The notes beneath the pieces were generated by a model. That model saw nothing but the letters and a program-made list of their open reading frames with translations, was not told the origin of the DNA and did not search any database. 64,000 nucleotides of DNA from positions 97,711 through 161,710 of the forward strand of contig JBASEY010000033.1 in the NCBI GenBank assembly GCA_049652745.1, read 5' to 3'. The stretch is from JBASEY01 sp049652745 (lineage in GTDB: Bacteria > CSSED10-310). The position numbers and the translations under genes were made by a program. Of this stretch, positions 45,078 through 53,737 are shown piece by piece (positions within the stretch are counted from its first letter, which is position 1; each line of letters starts with the position of its first letter).

Positions 45078-46612
45078 CCACGATTGTCAGAAAAATATTG
45101 ATGAATATCGCGCCCTGTTTTACCCGAATTGCAGTCATCGAAAAGGGCAAACTGGCGGAATTACATATTGAGAGCAAATCCCGACGGAGAATGCTGGGAA
45201 ATATTTACCTGGGGAGAGTCACCAATGTATTGCCGGGAATTCAAGCAGCTTTTGTCGATATCGGTCTCAAACGTGATGCTTTTCTGTTTCTTAACGATAT
45301 CATAAACCCGTCAGAAAATATATTTACTGATCCTGAAGACGGTTTCCTCCAAGATTCCGACTTGCCACCTCACTATTCCGGCATCGAAATAGGTCCGGCT
45401 TCGAATTGGAATCAGGCAAAAATCACCGATTTGGTTCAGCCAGGCCAAAGAGTGCTGGTACAGTTGACCCGAGAACCAATGGAAATGAAAGGCGCGCGTG
45501 TAACGACCCACATCTCGCTTCCCGGTCGATATCTGGTTTTGATGTCTGCCCCTCAACATACCGGGATATCGAAACGGATCGAATCTGAAGATGAACGTGA
45601 GCGTTTACGCAATCTCCTCGATCAATTTCGTTTGGAGAATGTGGGATTGATTGTTCGAACGGCGGCAGCAGGTATCACTGCAGAGGCTTTTCAAGGAGAT
45701 GTGACATATTTGAACAACCTTTGGCAAAAGATACTCAGCGATGCCAAAACCCATTCCGTGCCTTATCTTATTTATCAGGATTTAGATATTGTTTCACAAG
45801 TTATGCGGGATTCGTTCGATGATTCAGTTGAGATTGTATTGATCGATTCAGAGAATGAATTTATCCAATGTAAAAATTTTGTCGAAGGGTTCTCCCCCAC
45901 CCTTATCGATCGCATTTGTTTATACAACAGCACCGTTCCTTTATTCAAACGCTTTGAACTTGAAAACAAGATACAAATCGCTTTAAACCGACGGGTTGAA
46001 TTGCCTTCCGGCGGCTACCTGATTTTCGATGATACGGAAGCCATGATGGTAATCGATGTGAACACCGGCCGATTTGCAGGGAAAAACAGTCTTGAAGAAA
46101 CGCTGTTGAAAACCAATATCGAAGCGGCGGAAGTCATCGCCCAACAAGTTCGGCTGCGAGATATAGGAGGTCTTATTGTCATTGATTTTATCGATATGGA
46201 AAACCCGTCTAACCGAAATGAGGTTCTTTCAAGTTTGAGAGCGGCTTTTGCCCATGATCGCAGCAAGGTGAACATCTCAGATTTTTCCCCGATGGGATTA
46301 GTGGAAATCACCAGAAAAAGAATAAAACGGAGCCTGGCTAAAACCTTTCAACAAACGTGTCCGATGTGCTCAGGAAGCGGCAAGATAGCGCATCCCCAAG
46401 CAGTTGCAGCTCGAGTGATAGATGAAGCGCTGCAAACCACGCCGCCGAAATTGGCGACGGGTCTGGAGATTTTGATTCATTCGTCAGTGAAACCTTTTAT
46501 CGATATGTGTAGTGCAAAGGTATTCGAACATTTTCTTAATATGGGAATAAACATCAGGGTTTCCGAAGATAAAACATGTAAACATGATCATTTTCAGCTT
46601 ATCTGGCTGTGA
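45074..46612 (+). CDS. rng: Ribonuclease G (RNase E/G family)
   Basis: 512 aa, TTG start with GGAGG upstream, overlapping the previous stop (TTGA). S1-type domain at 38-130 (GNIYLGRVTNVLPGIQAAFVDIG), RNase H-like and DNase I-like domains with the metal Asp motif MMVIDVNTGRFAGK and IVIDFIDME, and the Zn-link CPMCSGSGK. Endonuclease for 16S rRNA 5' maturation and mRNA decay. No long C-terminal scaffold, so RNase G rather than E. Confidence 0.95.
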   Translation: MTTIVRKILMNIAPCFTRIAVIEKGKLAELHIESKSRRRMLGNIYLGRVTNVLPGIQAAFVDIGLKRDAFLFLNDIINPSENIFTDPEDGFLQDSDLPPHYSGIEIGPASNWNQAKITDLVQPGQRVLVQLTREPMEMKGARVTTHISLPGRYLVLMSAPQHTGISKRIESEDERERLRNLLDQFRLENVGLIVRTAAAGITAEAFQGDVTYLNNLWQKILSDAKTHSVPYLIYQDLDIVSQVMRDSFDDSVEIVLIDSENEFIQCKNFVEGFSPTLIDRICLYNSTVPLFKRFELENKIQIALNRRVELPSGGYLIFDDTEAMMVIDVNTGRFAGKNSLEETLLKTNIEAAEVIAQQVRLRDIGGLIVIDFIDMENPSNRNEVLSSLRAAFAHDRSKVNISDFSPMGLVEITRKRIKRSLAKTFQQTCPMCSGSGKIAHPQAVAARVIDEALQTTPPKLATGLEILIHSSVKPFIDMCSAKVFEHFLNMGINIRVSEDKTCKHDHFQLIWL

Positions 46613-46670
46613 TCTGGATATCTTTTCGGAACTTTTATGGCTGTTTGCAAGTTATTAGGAATGAGCGCCG

Positions 46671-47306
46671 ATGTTTGGGAATGAATATTCAAACCGGGAA
46701 GTGAATCGTACAATGCCGTTGTCAGATGATGATTTGATGTGTCGATTTCAAGATGGAGATGAATCGGGGTTTCTTCGGTTATTGGAGCGGTATCAGGATA
46801 GAATTTTGAACTATATTTATCGCATGGTAAGTGATCGCCACCTTGCTGAAGATTTGACTCAGGAGGTTTTTGTGCGCATATATGTAAACGCAGGACGTTA
46901 TTATCCCGGAAGCCGCTTTGCTCCGTGGCTGTACCGGATTGCATCCAATCTGGCAATCAATGAATTGAGAAGGCGAAAACGATGGCGTTATATCACGATC
47001 AACAGCAACCCATCGGAAGAAGACCGAAATGTAATCACTGATCTAAAAGATGAGAATATGATTGATCCCGAGCAGTCCGTGTCTCAAATCGAAGCATCAG
47101 AAGAGATATCGAGAGCTTTGGAAAAAATTCCTGAAAAATATAGAATTCCGCTGATACTTCGTGAGCTTGAAGGGTATGATTATGCTGAAATCGCCCAAAT
47201 TCTGGACATCCCGCACGGAACGGTGAAGTCTCGCTTGAATCGTGGGCGATCCTTATTAGAGTCAATATTGAAACGTTCACGTTCGGTGAACGAGGTTGCA
47301 CTTTGA
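46671..47306 (+). CDS. ECF (sigma-24/RpoE-like) RNA polymerase sigma factor
   Basis: 211 aa. Region 2 (LLERYQDRILNYIYRMVSDRHLAEDLTQEVFVRIY, then FAPWLYRIASNLAINELRRRKR) and region 4 (LREGYDY-like LRELEGYDYAEIAQILDIPHGTVKSRLNRGR) are complete. It is followed 13 nt later by a zinc-finger anti-sigma factor and then an HtrA-like gene, the classic envelope-stress arrangement. Start at 46671 has a weak AGGA; an internal ATG (MPLSDD) is possible. The regulon cannot be read from here. Confidence 0.95.
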   Translation: MFGNEYSNREVNRTMPLSDDDLMCRFQDGDESGFLRLLERYQDRILNYIYRMVSDRHLAEDLTQEVFVRIYVNAGRYYPGSRFAPWLYRIASNLAINELRRRKRWRYITINSNPSEEDRNVITDLKDENMIDPEQSVSQIEASEEISRALEKIPEKYRIPLILRELEGYDYAEIAQILDIPHGTVKSRLNRGRSLLESILKRSRSVNEVAL

Positions 47307-47319
47307 TCATGGAGGAAAG

Positions 47320-47943
47320 ATGAATTGTCATCAAGTTTTGGAAAATCTATCGGCATTTATAGACAATGAGTTGGATGCGGATCAAACCAATGCCGTCAAA
47401 GCGCATTTGATCCGGTGTTCATCCTGCCGCCGCAAACGGGACACCTTGGATGAAATAAGCAGACGGATCAGATGCCTGCCTCCAATAACAGCTCCAGAAG
47501 ATTTTCAATTCAAAGTCTATGCCGGTATCCGCAGATATGAATCGCGAAAGGCCAGACGTCAATTCCTTCACTGGCAAACGATCGCTCTGCCCGGCGCGGC
47601 TTTGCTAATGGGCCTGATAATCGGCCTCCTTTCTTCTTATTCATTTCTGAATGACTCCTTTTCAGAACCCTTGGTTGCAAATTCAAATCAAACGAACATC
47701 CAAGAGCTACCCATCGCTTTAACGGTTTCCGACGATGGGATAATTTATGATTATTCATTGGATAGATATGTACACGGCTCACTTGTTCCTATTACGGTCG
47801 ATACAATTCCCGAAACTGCCGATCTGATGGATGAAGGCTTGCAGTCTCCCCGATCGGTCAATGAAAACCAAGCTTATCCACAATCTCAATACGTTCTTGA
47901 CAATATTCCGATGAGAGTCAACTATGAGCGCACAATCTATTAG
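47320..47943 (+). CDS. Membrane anti-sigma factor with zf-HC2 domain
   Basis: 207 aa. The ATG at 47320 follows GGAGGAAAG; a TTG at 47296 lies upstream of that site. An N-terminal anti-sigma zinc-binding domain (NCHQVLENLSAFIDNELD, HLIRCSSC, the H-x3-C-x2-C motif) occupies residues 2-50. One transmembrane helix near 87-108, then a periplasmic tail of about 100 residues without a recognised domain. It should hold the ECF factor inactive until the tail is sensed or cleaved. It overlaps the HtrA-like gene by 20 nt. Confidence 0.9.
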   Translation: MNCHQVLENLSAFIDNELDADQTNAVKAHLIRCSSCRRKRDTLDEISRRIRCLPPITAPEDFQFKVYAGIRRYESRKARRQFLHWQTIALPGAALLMGLIIGLLSSYSFLNDSFSEPLVANSNQTNIQELPIALTVSDDGIIYDYSLDRYVHGSLVPITVDTIPETADLMDEGLQSPRSVNENQAYPQSQYVLDNIPMRVNYERTIY

Positions 47944-49042
47944 ACTGGCTTCTCTATCTCTTCTGCTGCTGACAGTCGCATCGCCCCTTCATCATGTTTG
48001 CGCTTTCGAATCTGATGATATTATGGTACCCCTCATTCAAAAAGCCCGACAGGGAATTGTAAACATTGAAGCCAAAATTCCGATGACCGATAAAATGGGT
48101 CGTTTTGGCCAAGCTCTGCAATCCCATTTTGAAGATAACGGACTGTCGAATCCTAAGTGGTACGTTTCAATGGGGTCAGGCGTCATTTGGAGTAAAGATG
48201 GATATATCGTCACGACCAAAAGTGTCGTTAAAACATCCAACGATATATCAGTGCGACTCCTGAACGGCGAAACTCATTCAGCACGATTGGTCGGCGCCGA
48301 CGATGTCACCAATATCGCGGTTCTTCGCCTGGATGCAGACCAACTGAAAAATGTTCGCCCTATCGCTCATAGAACGAAAAAACTACATGAAGGTTCCAGC
48401 TTGCTTCTGATGGGATATGGTTACGGAGGTATTCCAACGATTTCCGCCGGTTTAGCCGGGATGCCGCCTGAAGACTTTGACCCAAGTCGACACTGGTTCC
48501 AGTTCACCGCCCCCCTCCGACCGGGCAACTCCGGCAGCGCTCTTGTCGATTCAAACGGGAACCTTGCCGGAATAGCTCTTGGAAGGGAGGAAGACTTGGG
48601 CTTTAACGCTGTGATCAAACTATTGACCGGCCAAAAGGAATCAAATGTACCGCAATCTCAAATCATGTCGTATTCCAGCCTCGGTGTAGGTATCCCGATC
48701 AATTATGCCGCTCGAATCGTTGAACAGATCATTCATACCGGGAAAGTTGTACGTGGCTGGATCGGAGTCAGTGTTCGTCCTTTCCCAGTCAATAGCTCCC
48801 ACGATGAACATACCCTGCAAATCGTTCGAATTATACCCGGAAGCCCTGCCGAGGAAGCAGGTCTTCAAATAGGCGATACAATGCTTTGTGTCGACGGCGT
48901 CGATCTAACCGATCCTGAAAGCCTTGGACGAATTATCCAGGAATATTCACCTGGAACACGCGTCAACATCGATTTTTCAAGGAACAACGTCAATCACCGT
49001 ACCGAGCTCACTGTTATCGAGCGGCCGGATCTGAGAGAGTGA
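47924..49042 (+). CDS. HtrA/DegP-like trypsin-fold protein with PDZ domain, probably catalytically dead
   Basis: 372 aa. Signal peptide 1-27, trypsin-like fold about 35-250, one PDZ domain about 255-365 (GWIGVSVRPF, VRIIPGSPAEEAGLQIGDTMLCVDG). Aligning with HtrA, GYIVTTKSVV replaces GYILTNNHVV, so the catalytic His is Ser100; VTNIAVL replaces TDIAVL, so the catalytic Asp is Asn130; the nucleophile Ser203 in PGNSGSAL is kept. I read the substitutions directly from the DNA. A chaperone or sensor role is therefore likelier than proteolysis. Position after ECF/anti-sigma suggests it feeds signals to that pair. Confidence 0.85.
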   Translation: MSAQSIRLASLSLLLLTVASPLHHVCAFESDDIMVPLIQKARQGIVNIEAKIPMTDKMGRFGQALQSHFEDNGLSNPKWYVSMGSGVIWSKDGYIVTTKSVVKTSNDISVRLLNGETHSARLVGADDVTNIAVLRLDADQLKNVRPIAHRTKKLHEGSSLLLMGYGYGGIPTISAGLAGMPPEDFDPSRHWFQFTAPLRPGNSGSALVDSNGNLAGIALGREEDLGFNAVIKLLTGQKESNVPQSQIMSYSSLGVGIPINYAARIVEQIIHTGKVVRGWIGVSVRPFPVNSSHDEHTLQIVRIIPGSPAEEAGLQIGDTMLCVDGVDLTDPESLGRIIQEYSPGTRVNIDFSRNNVNHRTELTVIERPDLRE

Positions 49043-49186
49043 CGACACTAAAATTTTCCCAACATCTTTAAAACAGATCAAATAGCTATTGGATTCATTG
49101 CTGGTTGACGACCTGAACCCGGCTCAAAGATTTCGTGATTCACAATAAATCAAGCATTCGAGTTCATGGCATTGGATTTTAGATCG

Positions 49187-50380
49187 TCAAGACCAGACAC
49201 CGGGAATAACCGTGTCGCATTCGCTGCATCGGCCGCCCTGCAGTTTTTCCATCACACTGTGATAGCCCGCTCGGCGTATGACAACGGTTTTGCAATTCGG
49301 GCAGTAGGTATGCGTCCCTGGGTGCTGAGGAACATTGCCGACATACACATATTTCAACCCCTCTTCCAAAGCTAAGTCACGAGCCCTTGTCAACGTCTCG
49401 ACAGGTGTAGGACTCAATCGCTGCAATTTGTACATCGGCGAGAATCTGGAAAAATGCAGCGGGACATCATCCCCTATATGTTCTTTAATCCAACGAGCCA
49501 TCTCGCGAAACTCTTTATCACTATCGTTCAATGTCGGAACGACTAGGTTGACCAATTCCAACCAAACACCGGCTTTTCGCACTGCCATGATGTTGTCCAA
49601 AACGGGTTTCAGCTCGCCGTCACACACATCTCTGTAATAATCAGCTCGAATGGATTTAAGATCAATTTTTATGGCTTTCATTCGAGTTAAAAGTTGTTTC
49701 AACACGTCCGGTGCCCACGTTCCATTGCTGATAACAAGCGATCCGATTCCACGCTTCAATCCGGCATCAGCACAATCCAGCACATATTCCGACCAGACTG
49801 TCGGCTCGGAATAGGTGTAAGAAATCGTTTTACACCCTGATTTGGTGACGCCTGCGGCAACGTCGTCCGGTGTCATGGACTGAACCCTCAGGCTTCCTGA
49901 CTTAGCATGAGCTATCTGCCAATTCTGACAAAATTTACAGTCGATATTGCACCCGATCAGAGCAACGGAATAAGTCAACGTTCCAGGCAGAACATGGCTG
50001 AAAGGCTTTTTCTCAACCGGATCGATATTGACGGCTCCCGGGTTGCCATATGACATCGTTATCAGGCGGCCTCCCCGGTTTATGCGTATACGACATCGAC
50101 CGGCTTCGCCAGGCGCGATCATGCAATGCCGAAAACACTGATTACACTGAATGATCTTGTCTTCGACCAGCTCAAAAAAGCGAGCATCGGTTTCCGTTGT
50201 CGGGCCGTAGATATTTTGTTTCAGTCCATTACCGCCATGCGCTGCCAGCGAACAAAGGACTAATCCGAGTCCTTTGATAAATGTCCGCCTGTCCAGAGAG
50301 TCAATAAAACTGTTACAGGTAACACTGCATGTTTGTGGAGATTTTAAATGCCGATCATTCATAGCATTAATTATAGTCAA
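49187..50380 (-). CDS. AmmeMemoRadiSam-system-type radical SAM enzyme with Tat signal
   Basis: 397 aa. Near residue 32 is DRRTFIKGLGLVLCSLAA, a twin-arginine motif followed by a hydrophobic stretch. The body is a PflA-like radical SAM protein: an extra Cys set (CNQCFRHCMIAPGEAGRC), the cluster motif GCNIDCKFCQNW, YTYSEPTVW, KIDLKSI, and a C-terminal Cys pair (CPNC...GRCSEC). The AmmeMemoRadiSam subfamily usually sits beside AMMECR1 and Memo-like proteins, none of which is in the window. Substrate unknown. It follows thiD by 13 nt, possibly in one transcript. Confidence 0.85.
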   Translation of the reverse strand: MTIINAMNDRHLKSPQTCSVTCNSFIDSLDRRTFIKGLGLVLCSLAAHGGNGLKQNIYGPTTETDARFFELVEDKIIQCNQCFRHCMIAPGEAGRCRIRINRGGRLITMSYGNPGAVNIDPVEKKPFSHVLPGTLTYSVALIGCNIDCKFCQNWQIAHAKSGSLRVQSMTPDDVAAGVTKSGCKTISYTYSEPTVWSEYVLDCADAGLKRGIGSLVISNGTWAPDVLKQLLTRMKAIKIDLKSIRADYYRDVCDGELKPVLDNIMAVRKAGVWLELVNLVVPTLNDSDKEFREMARWIKEHIGDDVPLHFSRFSPMYKLQRLSPTPVETLTRARDLALEEGLKYVYVGNVPQHPGTHTYCPNCKTVVIRRAGYHSVMEKLQGGRCSECDTVIPGVWS

Positions 50381-50393
50381 AATTCGTCGGACA

Positions 50394-51170
50394 TCAAATC
50401 TGCATGTCTGCCGGAAGGATGCCGTTTCCTGCGTTTTTGTAATCCGTTATCATCTTTTGAACATAAAAGTAACCGTTTTTTACCGCTTCATCCAGAGATT
50501 GACCAAGCGCCAACATGCCTGCAATGCTTGACGCCAAATGACACCCCGTCCCTCGTACAGTGTAAGCATGTCGCTTTCCTTTGAATGAGTGTTTTAATTC
50601 ACCTCTCAAAAAGAAATAATCTCGTGGATCACCCTCAAAATGACCCCCTTTGACGAGCAGCGCTTTGAAACCCATTCGAGTCAATATTTCGGCTGCGGGA
50701 AAAATATCTTTCCCTGTCGTGATATTCAGCCCACTCAACCGGCTCAGTTCATCTTTATTCGGTGTTATAAGCGTTATTTGCGGTGCTGTTTTCTGTATCA
50801 TTTCAATTATACCATCCGACACCAAAGCTCCGCCGGAGGAGGCTTGCATGACAGGATCCAAAACAGAAGGCAAGCGGGTTTTCTTCAAAAACTCATCGAT
50901 AACGTGCGCATTTTCAACACTTCCCAGCATGCCGATTTTCACCGCTGCCGGCTTGAAAGAATGATAAATCAGTTCCAATTGCTCGGCTAAAATACTTGAG
51001 TTTACTGGTTCGAAACGTGCATTACGGTTGGGTCCTTGTAACGTATTTGCCGTTATCAGCGGCGAAATACGCACGCCCGCTGCAGCCAATGCCCGAATAT
51101 CCGCCAACAATCCGGCTCCACCCGTCGGGTCCAGGCCGGAAAGCACGATGACCAGGGGAGGAACCGGCAT
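50394..51170 (-). CDS. thiD: Hydroxymethylpyrimidine/phosphomethylpyrimidine kinase
   Basis: 258 aa. Phosphorylates HMP and HMP-P for thiamine synthesis. Ribokinase-fold motifs: SGLDPTGGAGLLADI at the N-terminus, KIGMLGS, DPVMQASSG, TPNKDEL, VKGGH, and the anion-hole/base region VRGTGCHLASSIAG. Begins 3 nt after thiC, forming a thiCD unit. No fused ThiE domain. Confidence 0.95.
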   Translation of the reverse strand: MPVPPLVIVLSGLDPTGGAGLLADIRALAAAGVRISPLITANTLQGPNRNARFEPVNSSILAEQLELIYHSFKPAAVKIGMLGSVENAHVIDEFLKKTRLPSVLDPVMQASSGGALVSDGIIEMIQKTAPQITLITPNKDELSRLSGLNITTGKDIFPAAEILTRMGFKALLVKGGHFEGDPRDYFFLRGELKHSFKGKRHAYTVRGTGCHLASSIAGMLALGQSLDEAVKNGYFYVQKMITDYKNAGNGILPADMQI

Positions 51171-51173
51171 AAA

Positions 51174-52469
51174 TCAGCTTCTTTCAGTTTCCTGCCACCC
51201 TTTGATAGCACAAAACTTTCCGCACATAGAACAAACGTCTTCATCCATAGGCGGAGCCGAACGTCTTATTCGAGCAGCCGTCTGCGGATCGATGGCGCAG
51301 GCGATTTGAGCGTCCCAATCAAGATCTCTTCGCGCGTAAGCCATCTTTCGGTCTTGTTCGAAGGCATCCTTGTTGCCGCGAGCGATATCCGCTGCATGAG
51401 CGGCTATTTTTGATGCGATAACGCCTTCCCGAACATCGTCTAGTGTAGGCAGACGCAGATGTTCAGCCGGAGTCACATAACACAGAAAATCGGCCCCTGA
51501 CCAAGCGGCGAGAGCGCCCCCGATAGCGGAAGTTATGTGGTCATAACCGGGAGCGATGTCGGTGACCAACGGCCCGAGAACATAAAATGGAGCGCCTTTG
51601 CAAAGGGCTTTTTGTATTTCCATATTTGTCCTGATCTGATGCATCGGCACATGCCCCGGTCCCTCGATCATCACTTGGACACCCGCCGCCCAGGCTCTGT
51701 CAGTCAATTCGCCCAAGGTGATCAGTTCTTGTATTTGGGCTCTGTCTGTCGCATCCGCCAGGCAACCCGGTCTCAATCCATCCCCCAAACTGAGCGCCAT
51801 ATCGTATTCACGAGCTATTTCCAGCAATCTGTCATAATGTTCATAGAGAGGATTTTCCGCCTTGTTTCGAACCATCCATTGAGCCAGCAGCGACCCGCCG
51901 CGACTGACAATACGGGTTATTCTGCCCTGCTGATTCAGTCGCTGGATCGATTGCGTCGTCACACCGCAATGCACCGTTATGAAATCGACCCCGTCTTCGC
52001 CGTGCCTTTCTATGACTTTGAACAATTGATCCGCTGTCATTTCGTGGAGCGGTTTATCATTGCATATGAGTTCCGCCGCTGCTTCATAAATCGGCACTGT
52101 GCCAAGCGGAACAGGGCATTTTTTACGAATTTGCCGCCGAATATCCCGAATATCGCCACCTGTAGAAAGGTCCATGACCGCATCGGCTCCCGCCTCGACC
52201 GCCACCATAATTTTTTGTATTTCCATTTCAACGTCATTCAGGTCGGGAGATGTCCCGATATTTGCATTTACCTTGACAGTGAAACCGGCGCCTATGATTC
52301 TTGGGGATTCCAAAACATGGCGATTGTTTACCGGCAGACAAGCCGTTCCGTCTGCAAGACGATCTCGAACAACATCGACTGGCACTTTTTCATCCAAGGC
52401 CACCAATTCCATTTCGCGTGTAATGATCTTTTTTTGCGCTGATTCGCGCTGTGTTTTAATTGAATCCAT
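51174..52469 (-). CDS. thiC: Phosphomethylpyrimidine synthase, short anaerobe form
   Basis: 431 aa from the ATG at 52469 with CGGAGG 8 nt upstream (a frame opening at 52508 contains that site). Converts AIR to HMP-P by radical SAM chemistry. Motifs: VKVNANIGTSPD, VDLSTGGD-like MDLSTGGDI, LGTVPIYEA, SLGDGLRPGC, MIEGPGHVPMHQI, YDHITSAIGG. The C-terminal cluster motif is CSMCGKFC (CX2CX3C), one residue shorter than the CX2CX4C of E. coli ThiC; I believe this is usual in short anaerobe ThiC. The related BzaF is an alternative, but adjacent thiD favours thiamine. Confidence 0.93.
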   Translation of the reverse strand: MDSIKTQRESAQKKIITREMELVALDEKVPVDVVRDRLADGTACLPVNNRHVLESPRIIGAGFTVKVNANIGTSPDLNDVEMEIQKIMVAVEAGADAVMDLSTGGDIRDIRRQIRKKCPVPLGTVPIYEAAAELICNDKPLHEMTADQLFKVIERHGEDGVDFITVHCGVTTQSIQRLNQQGRITRIVSRGGSLLAQWMVRNKAENPLYEHYDRLLEIAREYDMALSLGDGLRPGCLADATDRAQIQELITLGELTDRAWAAGVQVMIEGPGHVPMHQIRTNMEIQKALCKGAPFYVLGPLVTDIAPGYDHITSAIGGALAAWSGADFLCYVTPAEHLRLPTLDDVREGVIASKIAAHAADIARGNKDAFEQDRKMAYARRDLDWDAQIACAIDPQTAARIRRSAPPMDEDVCSMCGKFCAIKGWQETERS

Positions 52470-52512
52470 ATTTATAACCTCCGTAGAGTCGGAATACCAC
52501 CTCCTCATTATG

Positions 52513-52541
52513 ATTATACACCAACATCACGATTTATTAAA
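52513..52541 (-). promoter_or_regulatory. Candidate promoter of thiCD
   Basis: On the minus strand TATAAT (52518 to 52513) lies 17 nt downstream of TTTAAT (52541 to 52536), about 45 nt before the thiC ATG. The -10 is perfect and the -35 weak. No TPP riboswitch was recognised in the leader. Confidence 0.4.
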
Positions 52542-52545
52542 TTCT

Positions 52546-52580
52546 GTTGCATACCGGCTAACCGGATTCCGGAAGGCAAC
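52546..52580 (-). other. Structured CCGG-rich palindrome upstream of thiC
   Basis: GTTGC (52546-52550) pairs with GCAAC (52576-52580) around three CCGG tetramers that can pair with each other in alternative ways. It lies just upstream of the -10 candidate. It could be a regulator site or a leftover hairpin; it lacks the CUGAGA half of a TPP riboswitch. Confidence 0.35.
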
Positions 52581-52596
52581 CTAGTGTATATACAGC

Positions 52597-52632
52597 AAAC
52601 GACCCGAAAAGGATATCCGATTCGGGTCGTTT
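52597..52632 (-). terminator. Hairpin terminator after focA
   Basis: A perfect 12-bp stem, AAACGACCCGAA (52597-52608) with TTCGGGTCGTTT (52621-52632), and a 12-nt loop that itself contains GGATATCC. It lies about 105 nt past the focA stop and before thiC, and ends in TTT on either strand. It should separate the focA transcript from thiCD. Confidence 0.65.
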
Positions 52633-52737
52633 ATCGTCAAACTTACCGATTGTCGATCGATTTCTCGTTTGATTCCTGTCAAGAAACCATCAATAAACCA
52701 ATTTTATGGCTAATTGACGACTCAAATATTTGAATTA

Positions 52738-53556
52738 CTATTTTGCTTCTGATCCCCGCACGTAAACCCACCAGTAAATGACGCCGGTAAATAGTGCGCC
52801 GCCGATAAAGTTGCCCAAGGTCACCCAAGTCAGATTCTTGATAAAACCTCCGACACTGAGAGCATCCAGAACATTGGCAGATATTTTGCCTGTGGCATTC
52901 GCAAAAGCTTTTGAAAAAAGGCCTGCTGGAATGAAGTACATATTGGCAATGCTGTGTTCGAAACCGGAAGCAACGAAAGCCATTATCGGGAAGAAAATAC
53001 CCAAAACTTTACCGGCTATATCTTGTGAAGCAATTGCCATCATAACCGCCAAACAGACCAACCAGTTGCAGCCTATTCCCCTAAACACAAGCTCTACCGC
53101 CGGCGCTGAGCATTTGCCACTGGCAATAGTAATCGCGTTGGCGCCAACCGGACCATTTGTCAAACCGCTCATACTTGCAATGATCCAGGCTAGGAATATC
53201 GAGCCTATCAAATTACCGATATAAACAAATATCCAATTCTTCACCATCGCTCCAAGCGATATCTTTTTGTCCATCAGCGCTATTGTCATCAAGTTGTTAC
53301 CTGTCCAAAGCTCTGAACCGGGAATGACGACCAGCATCAGGCCGACCGTAAATACAGCTCCTGTAAAAAATCGTTTCAGCCCGAACCAATCACAATCGCC
53401 TGTTGACACCGTTGTCGCCAAATGCGCGGCAAACCCGATGTACACACCTGCCAGTATGCCTAAAACAATCATCCTGCCGACATCGAGCGATGCTTTCTTT
53501 TGCCCGACTGAAACCAAGGTTTTCGATAAATCAGCGGGAGCTAAAAAATTTGCCAT
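52738..53556 (-). CDS. focA: Formate/nitrite transporter family channel
   Basis: 272 aa. The ATG at 53556 has AAGGAGG 7 nt upstream; a longer frame from 53577 contains that site. Six hydrophobic helices with FNT features: VLGILAGVYIGFAAHL, GSELWTGN (LxTGN-like filter segment) and GLTNGP, IGCNWLVCLAV, FEHSIANMYFIPAG. Pentameric channel for formate or related anions across the inner membrane. Its neighbours fdhD, mobA and the formate dehydrogenase genes point to formate. Separated from mobA by 181 nt. Confidence 0.93.
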   Translation of the reverse strand: MANFLAPADLSKTLVSVGQKKASLDVGRMIVLGILAGVYIGFAAHLATTVSTGDCDWFGLKRFFTGAVFTVGLMLVVIPGSELWTGNNLMTIALMDKKISLGAMVKNWIFVYIGNLIGSIFLAWIIASMSGLTNGPVGANAITIASGKCSAPAVELVFRGIGCNWLVCLAVMMAIASQDIAGKVLGIFFPIMAFVASGFEHSIANMYFIPAGLFSKAFANATGKISANVLDALSVGGFIKNLTWVTLGNFIGGALFTGVIYWWVYVRGSEAK

Positions 53557-53737
53557 GACTTCCTCCTTGTAAAACAATTAATGAAATATTACCTAATAAC
53601 ATATGGTTACCGCGGCTGGGTTTTGAAAAAAAACAATAGCCGCTTCAGCGACAAATCATTGTTTTCCGTTTTATTGAAAAACACCTCACAAAACGGGCAA
53701 CGTATCATGAATCGTTATAGCGGGCAACTAAAAAATG

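Noticed and set aside
51537..52442. Long plus-strand frame antisense to thiC (301 codons)
   Set aside because: No family likeness and no ribosome site; a shadow of thiC codon structure.
52546..52600. Possible TPP riboswitch upstream of thiC (TCCGGTTAGCCGG resembles part of the motif)
   Set aside because: The essential CUGAGA-containing half and the closing stem are missing.
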